From contig JAOPWC010000130.1 of the NCBI GenBank assembly GCA_025965895.1, positions 1 through 64,000 on the forward strand: 64,000 bases of DNA. The letters run 5' to 3'. The position numbers and the translations under genes were made by a program. This document shows, piece after piece, positions 16,969 to 23,802 of the stretch. The stretch is from Mycobacterium sp. (GTDB lineage: Bacteria > Actinomycetota > Actinomycetes > Mycobacteriales > Mycobacteriaceae). The notes under the pieces were generated by a model, which saw only the letters and a list, made by a program, of their open reading frames with translations, was not told the DNA's origin and searched no databases. The number at the start of each line of letters is the position of its first letter. Positions within the stretch are counted from its first letter, which is position 1.

Positions 16969-17993
16969 TTCTGCCCGCCGCGGTTGCCGCCGCCATGTTC
17001 GTCGGGGTGCTCGCCTACGCGCTGTTGGGGGGCGCCGATTTCGGTGCGGGCTTCTACGATTTGACCGCCGGAAGTGCCACCGGTGGCGCCGCACTTCGGG
17101 CGCTCCTCGATCAGAGCATCGGCCCGGTATGGGAAGCCAACCACGTGTGGCTGATCTACATCGTGGTCGTGTGGTGGACCGGGTTCCCCGCGGCGTTCGC
17201 GGCCGCCACGACCACGCTGTTCATCCCGCTGGCACTCGCGCTGGCCGGAATCGTGCTGCGCGGGGCCAGTTTTGCGTTCCGCGAGTATGCCGCCACCGTT
17301 GCGCAGGCCCGTTTGTTCGGCGCGCTGTTCGCCGGAACGTCGCTGATCACCCCGTTCTTTCTGGGAACCGTGGCCGGTGCGCTTGCCTCAGGTCGGGTGC
17401 CGGCGGGTGGCTACGGCCCGCTGGTCGGCTCGTGGGTCAATCCCACATCGCTCACCGGCGGGGCGCTCGCGGTGGCGACCTGTGTCTTTCTGGCCGGCGT
17501 CTACCTGACAGCGGACGCGTCCCGCGCCGGACTGGCTCACCTCGCCGATCAGTTGCGGAGACGGACATTGGGGGCGGGAATCGTGGCTGGCCTCATCGTG
17601 TTCGCCGGACTGTTCCCGGTCCTGCATGACGCCCCCACCCTCAGCCACGGTCTGCTCGGGCGCGGGTTGCCGTTGTTGATCATTGCTGCGGCGGCCGGTG
17701 TTTTCACCCTGGTGATGCTGTACCGGCGCACCTACGGGCCTGCACGAATTTCGGCCGCCGTCGCCGTCGCTGCGGTGGCTGCCGGGTGGGGCGTCGGCCA
17801 ATATCCCTGGATGCTTGTCGACCATATGACCATCCAGGCGGCGGCCGGCGCGAAAGCCACTCTTCAAGCACTGCTCGTCGTCGTAGCGGTCGCCGCGGTC
17901 GTCGTGCTACCGGCGCTGGGCTACCTGCTGTGGTTCACACAAAACACCAAAAGCAACCTCTTGCAGCGAAACAGCGCTGTGCACTCGGCGTGA
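16965..17993 (+). CDS. cydB: Cytochrome bd-type quinol oxidase subunit II (CydB/AppB-like)
   Basis: The second subunit, 342 aa with eight to nine hydrophobic helices. It overlaps subunit I by ATGA. The N-terminal LLGGADFGAGFYDLTAG and WEANHVWLIYIVVVWW are the conserved CydB signatures (GGxDxGxG; GPVWExNHVW). The C-terminus YLLWFTQNTKSN is short. Together with the upstream gene it forms a complete two-subunit oxidase that takes electrons from the menaquinol pool. No small CydX-like subunit follows. Confidence 0.93.
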   Translation: MILPAAVAAAMFVGVLAYALLGGADFGAGFYDLTAGSATGGAALRALLDQSIGPVWEANHVWLIYIVVVWWTGFPAAFAAATTTLFIPLALALAGIVLRGASFAFREYAATVAQARLFGALFAGTSLITPFFLGTVAGALASGRVPAGGYGPLVGSWVNPTSLTGGALAVATCVFLAGVYLTADASRAGLAHLADQLRRRTLGAGIVAGLIVFAGLFPVLHDAPTLSHGLLGRGLPLLIIAAAAGVFTLVMLYRRTYGPARISAAVAVAAVAAGWGVGQYPWMLVDHMTIQAAAGAKATLQALLVVVAVAAVVVLPALGYLLWFTQNTKSNLLQRNSAVHSA

Positions 17994-18106
17994 TGGCGAC
18001 CTCAGCGCTACCGCGCCCGGCCCCGAAAACCACCCCGGGCGGCACGTTTTTGCCGCTGTCGTCGATGAGCCAGTCCACCTTCGCGCCCAGGAACTAGACT
18101 CGCGGT

Positions 18107-19057
18107 GTGACCGCCGCTCAGCAGGTCGACGAATTCGAGGCATTGCGGCCTCACTTGACCGCTGTTGCCTACCGACTCACCGGCACGGTGGCCGATGCGG
18201 AAGACGTCGTGCAGGACGCCTGGTTGCGCTGGGACCGCAATGCGCGCAACGGCGCGAAACCGATCGCCGATCTGCGGGCGTGGTTGACGACGGTGGTGAG
18301 CCGGCTTTCGCTCGACCGGTTGCGCTGGGCGGCCCGCCGGCGGGAGACCTACCTCGGCGAGTGGCTGCCCGAACCCGTGGTGACTGAGCTCGACGGTGCG
18401 GACCCGTTGTCCGCACTGGTCGCCGATGAAGATGCGCGGTTCGTGGCGATGGTGGTGCTGGAGCGGCTCACGCCCGATCAGCGGGTGGCGTTCGTCCTGC
18501 ATGACGGCTTCGCGGTGCCGTTCGCCGAGATCGCTGAGGTGCTGCACACCACCGGCGCGTCGGCCCGGCAGCTGGCCTCACGTGCCCGGCGCCTGGTGGC
18601 CGATGCCGCCCCTGCGCGCGACGGGACGCACGCCGACGTCGTCGGCCGCCTGCTGGCGGCGATGGCCGCCGGCGACATCGACACCGTCGTCGCGCTGCTG
18701 CATCCGGACGTGATGTTCACCGGTGACTCCAACCGCAAGGCGCCGACGGCTTTTCGTGTCATTCACGGTCCGGACAAGGTCGCCCGCTTTCTGTTCGGAC
18801 TGGCACGGCGGTACGGGCCCGGATGGCTGGAGTCGAGTCGGTTGGCCCTGGTCAACGGTGAGCTCGGGGCGTACACGCCGGGAGCGCCCGGCGGCGACGG
18901 ATACCCGTCGATGTCGCCGCGCATCACCGCGTTGACGGTGCGCGACGGCAAGGTCTACGCGATGTGGGACGTCGCGAACCCGGACAAGTTCACCGGCTCG
19001 CCGATGCGTCCGCGCCTTGCCCCGCCCATGGGACCCGACACGAATCCCCGGAATTGA
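18107..19057 (+). CDS. sigJ: ECF41-group RNA polymerase sigma factor (SigJ-like)
   Basis: A 316-aa sigma factor starting at GTG. Region sigma-2 is visible in LRPHLTAVAYRLTGTVADAE and sigma-4 in RLTPDQRVAFVLHDGF and GASARQLASRARRLV. A fused C-terminal SnoaL-like domain (about residues 180-310) ends in the NPDKF motif. ECF41 members lack a separate anti-sigma factor and use this C-terminal domain for control. Their usual target is a neighbouring carboxymuconolactone decarboxylase, oxidoreductase or epimerase gene; here the partner is the next gene, convergent and overlapping by 68 bp. Length and sequence resemble M. tuberculosis SigJ. Confidence 0.93.
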   Translation: MTAAQQVDEFEALRPHLTAVAYRLTGTVADAEDVVQDAWLRWDRNARNGAKPIADLRAWLTTVVSRLSLDRLRWAARRRETYLGEWLPEPVVTELDGADPLSALVADEDARFVAMVVLERLTPDQRVAFVLHDGFAVPFAEIAEVLHTTGASARQLASRARRLVADAAPARDGTHADVVGRLLAAMAAGDIDTVVALLHPDVMFTGDSNRKAPTAFRVIHGPDKVARFLFGLARRYGPGWLESSRLALVNGELGAYTPGAPGGDGYPSMSPRITALTVRDGKVYAMWDVANPDKFTGSPMRPRLAPPMGPDTNPRN

Positions 19058-19595
19058 AGCCCTGCTCGGTGATGCCCAGCGCAGTGTTCATTCGCGCCCG
19101 CATGTTCTCGACCCCGATCTGGTAGGTCAGCTCGATCACACCGGCGTCGCCGAAGCGCCGTCGCAGGTCGGCAACCCCCTCGTCGGTCACAGTGTGCGGA
19201 TCGGTGGTCATCGCGTCGGCATAGGCGATCGCAGCGCGTTCGTCGTCGGTGTAAAGCGGTGACGTCGCGTAGTCGTCGATGTGCTCGAGCCTTTCGACGT
19301 CCAGGCCGTCGAGCCGCGCAATCATGGCGCCGAAGTCGACGCACCACGAGCAGCCGACGGTGCGGGCGGTCCAGAACACCGCCAGCTCGCGGACATTGGC
19401 GGGCAGCTTGCGCGAAACGCGCTGCAGTGCGGTCTCGTGGAGCGCCCCCGTCAGCAGCAGACCAGGGTGATGCGCCGACACCGCGAACGGTTCGGGCACT
19501 TCCCCGAATCGGCGCTTGGCGACGCGGTAGACGCCGCGGATCCACCGCGGCGCGCGGTGCGGGGGCAGGGGTGCGATGCGTGGTTGTGTCGTCAT
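18990..19595 (-). CDS. Carboxymuconolactone decarboxylase / AhpD-like protein
   Basis: A 201-aa CMD-family protein with a CxxC pair (GCSWCVDFGAMIARLDG), the redox centre of AhpD-like peroxidase partners. YTDDERAAIAYADAMTTDPH is the typical following helix region. It is the expected ECF41 partner. The ATG at 19595 lies immediately after a TGTCACA/CGTC promoter, so its mRNA would be leaderless or nearly so; a GTG at 19601 is also possible. Its last 68 bp lie antisense to the sigma gene end, and the C-terminus beyond GITEQGFNSG looks unconserved. Confidence 0.88.
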   Translation of the reverse strand: MTTQPRIAPLPPHRAPRWIRGVYRVAKRRFGEVPEPFAVSAHHPGLLLTGALHETALQRVSRKLPANVRELAVFWTARTVGCSWCVDFGAMIARLDGLDVERLEHIDDYATSPLYTDDERAAIAYADAMTTDPHTVTDEGVADLRRRFGDAGVIELTYQIGVENMRARMNTALGITEQGFNSGDSCRVPWAGQGADASASR

Positions 19596-19603
19596 ATCCA
19601 CTA

Positions 19604-19630
19604 GACGCCGCCGCCGGCGAAGGTGTGACA
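19604..19630 (-). promoter_or_regulatory. ECF41-type promoter of the CMD gene
   Basis: On the minus strand TGTCACA (19630-19624) is followed, after exactly 16 bp, by CGTC (19607-19604). These match the published -35 and -10 motifs of ECF41 sigma factors as I recall them. The -10 lies 8 bp before the CMD ATG. The -35 begins only 4 bp after the sdhB stop. The sigma gene itself shows no such element upstream. Confidence 0.8.
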
Positions 19631-19634
19631 GCGG

Positions 19635-20432
19635 TCAGCGTGCGAACATCAGCGCGCGCTTGACCTCCTGGATCGCCTTCGTCACCTGAATCCCGCGGGG
19701 GCACGCCTCGGTGCAGTTGAACGTGGTGCGGCACCGCCAGACACCGTCGACATCGTTGAGGATGTCCAGCCGCTCGGCGGCGCCCTCGTCGCGGCTGTCG
19801 AAGATGAACCTGTGCGCGTTGACGATTGAGGCGGGACCGAAGTAGCTGCCCTCGTGCCAGAACACCGGGCAGCTCGTCGTGCACGCCGCGCACAGGATGC
19901 ACTTCGTGGTGTCGTCGTAACGGGCGCGGTCGGCCGGGCTCTGGATGCGCTCACGGGTGGGCGGAGTGCCGCTGGTGATCAGGAACGGCTTCATCGCCCG
20001 GTAGGACGCGAAGAACGGTTCCATGTCCACGACCAGGTCTTTGAGCACCGGCAGACCGCGGATCGGCTCGACCGTGATAATCAGCTGCTTGTCCGGCTTC
20101 TTCGGCAGCAGATCGCGCATCAGCACCTTGCACGCCAGGCGGTTGACCCCGTTGATCCGCATCGCGTCCGAACCGCACACACCGTGCGCGCAGGACCGCC
20201 GGAACGTCAGCGTGCCGTCGAGGTAGCCCTTCACGTAGTGCAGAAGGTTCAGCACCCGGTCGCTCGGCAGGCCCGGCACGCGGAAGCTCTGCCACCCCGC
20301 GGCGTCGGGATCTTCGGGATTGAACCGTGCGATCTTCACCGTCAGCATCACCGCGCCCTCCGGAATCGGCGGCAGCGGGCGATCGACGGGTTCGATGATT
20401 TCGGCAGCGGGCCCCGGACCTGAATCTGCCAT
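19635..20432 (-). CDS. sdhB: Succinate dehydrogenase iron-sulfur subunit
   Basis: The Fe-S subunit of succinate:menaquinone oxidoreductase (complex II), 265 aa. The [2Fe-2S] site is SCAHGVCGSDAM plus LACK, with the usual Asp replacing one Cys. The [4Fe-4S] and [3Fe-4S] sites are CILCAACTTSCPVFW and CRTTFNCTEACPRG. An ATG at 20432 shares its A with the sdhA stop (TGATG), fixing the start. It lies last in the sdhCDAB operon and strongly resembles Rv3319. Confidence 0.97.
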   Translation of the reverse strand: MADSGPGPAAEIIEPVDRPLPPIPEGAVMLTVKIARFNPEDPDAAGWQSFRVPGLPSDRVLNLLHYVKGYLDGTLTFRRSCAHGVCGSDAMRINGVNRLACKVLMRDLLPKKPDKQLIITVEPIRGLPVLKDLVVDMEPFFASYRAMKPFLITSGTPPTRERIQSPADRARYDDTTKCILCAACTTSCPVFWHEGSYFGPASIVNAHRFIFDSRDEGAAERLDILNDVDGVWRCRTTFNCTEACPRGIQVTKAIQEVKRALMFAR

Positions 20433-22186
20433 CAGTACTTTCGCTCCATCGGCTCGTAGCGGGTCTGCACCACCGGTTTGTAGTCCAGGGCGATGTCGCT
20501 GAGCAGCTCTGCGCCCTGCTTGTAGGCCATCGTGTGGCGCATGTAGTTGGTGTCGTCGCGGTTGGGGTAGTCCTCGCGGGCGTGGCCGCCGCGGGATTCC
20601 TTGCGGTTCAACGCCCCCACCACGGTGACCTCGGCAAGCTCCAGCAAAAAGCCCAGCTCGATCGCTTCGAGCAGGTCGCTGTTGAAGCGTTTGCCCTTGT
20701 CGTGCAAAGTGATTCGAGCGTACCGCTCCTTGAGCGCATGGATGTCGGTGAGCGCCTGCTTCAGCGTCTCCTCCGTGCGGAAGACGGCGGCGTTGTTGTC
20801 CATCGACTGCTGCAGCGCGTTGCGGATGTCGACGACGCGTTCGTTGCCGTGCTCGGAGAGGATGTCGCCGACCCAGTTGACCACCATCGACGCCGGCTCG
20901 GGCGGCATCGCGACCAAGTCGTGGGTCTGGGCGTACTCGGCGGCGGCGATGCCGGCGCGGCGGCCGAACACGTTGATGTCCAGCAGTGAGTTGGTGCCGA
21001 GCCGGTTGGCGCCGTGCACCGAGACACATGCGCACTCGCCGGCCGCGTACAAGCCGGGCACGGTGGTGGTGTTGTCGCGCAGGACCTGACCGTGCACGGT
21101 CGTCGGGATGCCGCCCATGACGTAGTGGCACGTCGGGTAGACGGGCACCAGTTCCTTGACCGGATCCACACCCAGATAGGTGCGGGCGAACTCGGTGATG
21201 TCGGGAAGTTTCGCTTCGAGCACATCCTCGCCGAGGTGGCGTACGTCGATGTAGACGTAGTCCTTGTGCGGCCCGGCGCCGCGGCCCTCCAACACCTCGC
21301 GCACCATCGCGCGGGCGACGATGTCGCGGGGCGCCAGGTCGACGATCGTGGGCGCGTAGCGCTCCATGAAGCGCTCGCCTTCGCCGTTGAGCAGTCGGCC
21401 CCCCTCGCCGCGGACCGCCTCGGAGATCAGGATGCCAAGTCCGGCAAGCCCTGTTGGGTGGAACTGGAAAAACTCCATGTCCTCCAACGGAAGCCCCTTA
21501 CGGAACACGATGCCGATGCCGTCGCCGGTCAGCGTGTGCGCGTTGGAGGTGGTCTTGTAGATCCGGCCGGATCCGCCGGTGCCGATGACGACGGCCTTGG
21601 CGTGAAAGATGTGGACATCTCCGGTGGCGAACTCGTAGGCGATGACGCCGGTGGCCACCGGGCCGCTGGGCGTCTCGGTCAGCGCCAGGTCGAGTACGTA
21701 GAACTCGTTGAAGAACTTGACGTCGTGCTTCACGCAGTTCTGATAGAGGGTCTGAAGGATCATGTGCCCGGTGCGGTCGGCGGCGTAACAGGCCCGGCGC
21801 ACCGGCGCCTTGCCGTGGTCGCGGGTGTGTCCGCCGAAGCGGCGCTGGTCGATCTTGCCTTCCGGGGTGCGGTTGAACGGCATTCCCATGTGCTCCAAGT
21901 CGAGCACCGCGTCGATGGCCTCCCGGCACATGATCTCGACGGCGTCCTGGTCACACAGATAGTCGCCGCCCTTGACGGTGTCGAAGGTGTGCCACTCCCA
22001 GTTGTCGTCTTCGACGTTGGCCAGCGCCGCACACATGCCACCCTGAGCGGCGCCGGTGTGACTTCTGGTGGGATAGAGCTTACTCAGCACCGCGGTCCGT
22101 GCGCGCGGGCCCGCCTCGACCGCGGCGCGCAACCCGGCGCCCCCGGCCCCGACGATCACCACGTCGTAGCGGTGTTCTTGAATCAT
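20432..22186 (-). CDS. sdhA: Succinate dehydrogenase flavoprotein subunit
   Basis: The catalytic FAD subunit, 584 aa. The N-terminal dinucleotide fold is VVIVGAGGAGLRAAVEAG. H43 in RSHTGAAQGG is the covalent FAD attachment histidine. HPTGLAGLGILISEAVRGEG and the C-terminal KESRGGHAREDYPNRDD provide substrate-binding residues. The start ATG has a clear GGAGG 8 nt upstream (22195-22199), directly following two tandem mini-ORFs described below. Its stop overlaps sdhB. Confidence 0.97.
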   Translation of the reverse strand: MIQEHRYDVVIVGAGGAGLRAAVEAGPRARTAVLSKLYPTRSHTGAAQGGMCAALANVEDDNWEWHTFDTVKGGDYLCDQDAVEIMCREAIDAVLDLEHMGMPFNRTPEGKIDQRRFGGHTRDHGKAPVRRACYAADRTGHMILQTLYQNCVKHDVKFFNEFYVLDLALTETPSGPVATGVIAYEFATGDVHIFHAKAVVIGTGGSGRIYKTTSNAHTLTGDGIGIVFRKGLPLEDMEFFQFHPTGLAGLGILISEAVRGEGGRLLNGEGERFMERYAPTIVDLAPRDIVARAMVREVLEGRGAGPHKDYVYIDVRHLGEDVLEAKLPDITEFARTYLGVDPVKELVPVYPTCHYVMGGIPTTVHGQVLRDNTTTVPGLYAAGECACVSVHGANRLGTNSLLDINVFGRRAGIAAAEYAQTHDLVAMPPEPASMVVNWVGDILSEHGNERVVDIRNALQQSMDNNAAVFRTEETLKQALTDIHALKERYARITLHDKGKRFNSDLLEAIELGFLLELAEVTVVGALNRKESRGGHAREDYPNRDDTNYMRHTMAYKQGAELLSDIALDYKPVVQTRYEPMERKY

Positions 22187-22199
22187 CGTCTCGACCTCC

Positions 22200-22226
22200 T
22201 CAGCTGCTCTTCGCGCAAGCGCTCAT
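22200..22226 (-). CDS. Leader mini-ORF MSACAKSS, proximal copy, before sdhA
   Basis: ATG at 22226 and TGA ending at 22200 encode MSACAKSS. A GAGG from the preceding copy lies 3 nt before the ATG. The stop codon abuts the GGAGG that serves sdhA. Whether it is translated is unknown; evidence is the repetition of the same coding pattern in three places of one operon. Confidence 0.4.
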   Translation of the reverse strand: MSACAKSS

Positions 22227-22231
22227 CGGCC

Positions 22232-22258
22232 TCAGCTGCTCTTCGCGCAAGCGCTCAT
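22232..22258 (-). CDS. Leader mini-ORF MSACAKSS, distal copy, before sdhA
   Basis: ATG at 22258 and TGA ending at 22232 encode the same octapeptide as the proximal copy 32 bp downstream. No good ribosome site precedes this copy, so it is less likely to be translated than the other two. Confidence 0.3.
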   Translation of the reverse strand: MSACAKSS

Positions 22259-22286
22259 CGGCCACAGTCTGCTCTTCGCGGCCCTG

Positions 22287-22769
22287 TCAAGAGATGTTCG
22301 GGTTGAAGGTCAACAGCACGTAGGTGCCGAGCACAATCGTGAAGGTCACCGCCAATGCCAACAGCGAGTTCAACCAGAAACGGGTGGAACCCTTGCGCGC
22401 GTAGTCCGCGATGATCGTGCGCATGCCGTTGGCACCGTGCAGCTGTGCCAACCACAGCAGCAGCAGGTCCCAGGTTTGCCAGAACGGCGACGCCCACCGC
22501 TGCGCGACGTAGTTGAAGTCGATGCGGTATACCCCGTTGTCCCACATCAACATCACGAACAGGTGCCCCAGCGCGAGCAAGACCAGCACGATGCCGGAGA
22601 ATCGCATGAACAGCCATGCGTACTTCTCGAAGTTGGGCATGCCGGACCGCCGCCGCGGCGAGCGTGGGTTGTCCAGCGAAGCGGGCCGGTCGTGGCTGCG
22701 CTGCAGCACCGGCGCGGGCCTGCCGCGCCGGCTGTCCGGGGGGACCGACGCCGGTACCGACGCGGTCAC
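22287..22769 (-). CDS. sdhD: Succinate dehydrogenase membrane subunit SdhD
   Basis: A 160-aa membrane anchor with three helices. It opens with a basic, proline-rich cytoplasmic stretch (RGRPAPVLQRSHDRPASLDN) before PNFEKYAWLFMRFSG. A likely haem b ligand is the histidine in LLALGHLFVML. The start is taken as the GTG at 22769, which overlaps the sdhC stop (GTGA) and gives an N-terminus like the M. tuberculosis protein Rv3317. The 100 bp after the stop is occupied by the MSACAKS repeat array. Confidence 0.92.
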   Translation of the reverse strand: MTASVPASVPPDSRRGRPAPVLQRSHDRPASLDNPRSPRRRSGMPNFEKYAWLFMRFSGIVLVLLALGHLFVMLMWDNGVYRIDFNYVAQRWASPFWQTWDLLLLWLAQLHGANGMRTIIADYARKGSTRFWLNSLLALAVTFTIVLGTYVLLTFNPNIS

Positions 22770-23191
22770 AGGAACCGCTCCGCCATGTGCACACCGAGCA
22801 CGATCAGCGCGGGCACCATCACCGCGAGCCAGACCACGGCGACCACCCAGAGCATCACGCGTTGGTAGCGGGTGCCCTGCCACCAGAAGTCGATCAGGAT
22901 GACCCGGATGCCGTTGAGGGCGTGGTAGAGCACCGCGGCCACCAGCCCGGCTTCCATCAGGCCGACGATGGGTGTCTTGTAGGTCGCGACAACTTCGTTG
23001 TAGGCCTGAGGGCTGACGCGGACCAGCGCCGTGTCAAGCACGTGGACGAACAGGAAGAAGAAGATGGCGGCACCGGTGATGCGGTGGAGCACCCACGACC
23101 ACATGCCGGGATCGCCGCGGTACAACGTTTTGCGGGACGCGCGCGGCGCCGCAACCGCCGGCGTTCCCGTCGATGTCGACCTGGTCATCAT
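22766..23191 (-). CDS. sdhC: Succinate dehydrogenase cytochrome b556 subunit SdhC
   Basis: A 141-aa, three-helix subunit. SWVLHRITGAAIFFFLFVHV carries the conserved HRxTG motif and a haem-ligand histidine. VLYHALNGIRVILIDFWW is the second family signature. It begins at one of two adjacent ATGs (23191 or 23188). There is no good ribosome site of its own: the codon overlaps the TGA of an upstream mini-ORF, which does have GGAGG. Translation of sdhC is therefore likely coupled to that mini-ORF. It is the first gene of sdhCDAB. Confidence 0.94.
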   Translation of the reverse strand: MMTRSTSTGTPAVAAPRASRKTLYRGDPGMWSWVLHRITGAAIFFFLFVHVLDTALVRVSPQAYNEVVATYKTPIVGLMEAGLVAAVLYHALNGIRVILIDFWWQGTRYQRVMLWVVAVVWLAVMVPALIVLGVHMAERFL

Positions 23192-23220
23192 TGTTGTTTG
23201 CTCTTCGCGCAAGCGCTCAT
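23188..23220 (-). CDS. Leader mini-ORF MSACAKSKQQ overlapping the sdhC start
   Basis: The ATG at 23220 is preceded by GGAGG (23230-23226) with 5-nt spacing, the best ribosome site in this leader. The ten codons read MSACAKSKQQ, and the TGA overlaps the sdhC ATG (ATGA). The first seven codons are base-identical to the two mini-ORFs before sdhA. This arrangement is typical of a leader peptide coupled to the downstream gene. Confidence 0.55.
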   Translation of the reverse strand: MSACAKSKQQ

Positions 23221-23256
23221 CGCGACCTCCAACACCGTCGGTGGACTGTCGGGTGG

Positions 23257-23262
23257 ACTCTA
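23257..23262 (-). promoter_or_regulatory. Candidate -10 element for the sdhCDAB operon
   Basis: TAGAGT on the minus strand fits the mycobacterial SigA -10 pattern TANNNT and lies about 30 nt before the leader mini-ORF. No convincing -35 was seen, as is common for mycobacterial promoters. This is a weak call. Confidence 0.25.
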
Positions 23263-23400
23263 AACCCACTCCTGTTCAGCAAACCACCACGGTGCAGCGG
23301 TCGCGACCAGCGCAACTGGTCATTTTCCCGACCTTTCGCCGCCCCGCGCTGATGACGGGAGACGCCCCCAACCCATTCAGATCGCGGAAAGACGGCCACG

Positions 23401-23802
23401 ATGAACCTTGACTTTGACTGGAACCTCTTGCGCGACAGGGCGGTTGCCGCTCGGGCAAACGCGTACGCGCCGTACTCGGGGTTTCCCGTCGGCGCCGCCG
23501 CACTCGTCGACGACCGGCGTATCGTGGCGGGCTGCAATGTGGAAAATGTCTCATATGGTCTTGGTCTCTGCGCCGAGTGCGCGGTGGTGTGCGCGTTGCA
23601 CGCGACCGGGGGAGGCAGGCTCCTCGCCATCAGCTGCGCCGGTGCCTCACCGGAGCCGTTGATGCCGTGCGGGCGCTGCCGCCAGGTGCTGCTCGAGCAC
23701 GGCGGCCCCGAGTTGCTGGTGGACCACCGCGACGGTCCGCGCCCACTGAGCGAGTTGTTGCCCGAGCCGTTCGGCCCGGACGATCTGGAGCGCGGGCCGT
23801 GA
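23401..23802 (+). CDS. cdd: Cytidine deaminase
   Basis: A zinc enzyme that deaminates cytidine and deoxycytidine to uridine and deoxyuridine in pyrimidine salvage. The 133-aa protein has the catalytic C57-A-E59 (LCAECAVV) and the second zinc ligands C90 and C93 (MPCGRCRQVL). NVENVSYGLG binds the nucleoside. It is the first gene of a cdd-deoA-add operon joined by GTGA overlaps. It is divergent from sdhC. Confidence 0.97.
   Translation: MNLDFDWNLLRDRAVAARANAYAPYSGFPVGAAALVDDRRIVAGCNVENVSYGLGLCAECAVVCALHATGGGRLLAISCAGASPEPLMPCGRCRQVLLEHGGPELLVDHRDGPRPLSELLPEPFGPDDLERGP

Larger units (their letters stand above)
22195..22282 (-). repeat. 32-bp repeat array between sdhD and sdhA
   Basis: Reading the minus strand, a degenerate partial copy (22282-22259) begins just after the sdhD stop. 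Two almost perfect 32-bp copies follow (22258-22227 and 22226-22195). Each full copy starts ATGAGCGCTTGCGCGAAGAG and ends with an in-frame TGA. The last copy runs straight into the sdhA ribosome site. The array fills nearly the whole sdhD-sdhA gap. The same 22-bp core occurs once more before sdhC. Confidence 0.93.

Noticed and set aside
20433..21131. An N-terminal extension of sdhB reaching back to 21131
   Set aside because: It lies inside sdhA in another frame. The ATG at 20432 overlaps the sdhA stop and gives the normal 265-aa SdhB.
22195..22282. Possible CRISPR array
   Set aside because: The repeats are directly adjacent with no unique spacers, only two and a half copies exist, and no cas genes are present. 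The same applies to the other short arrays.
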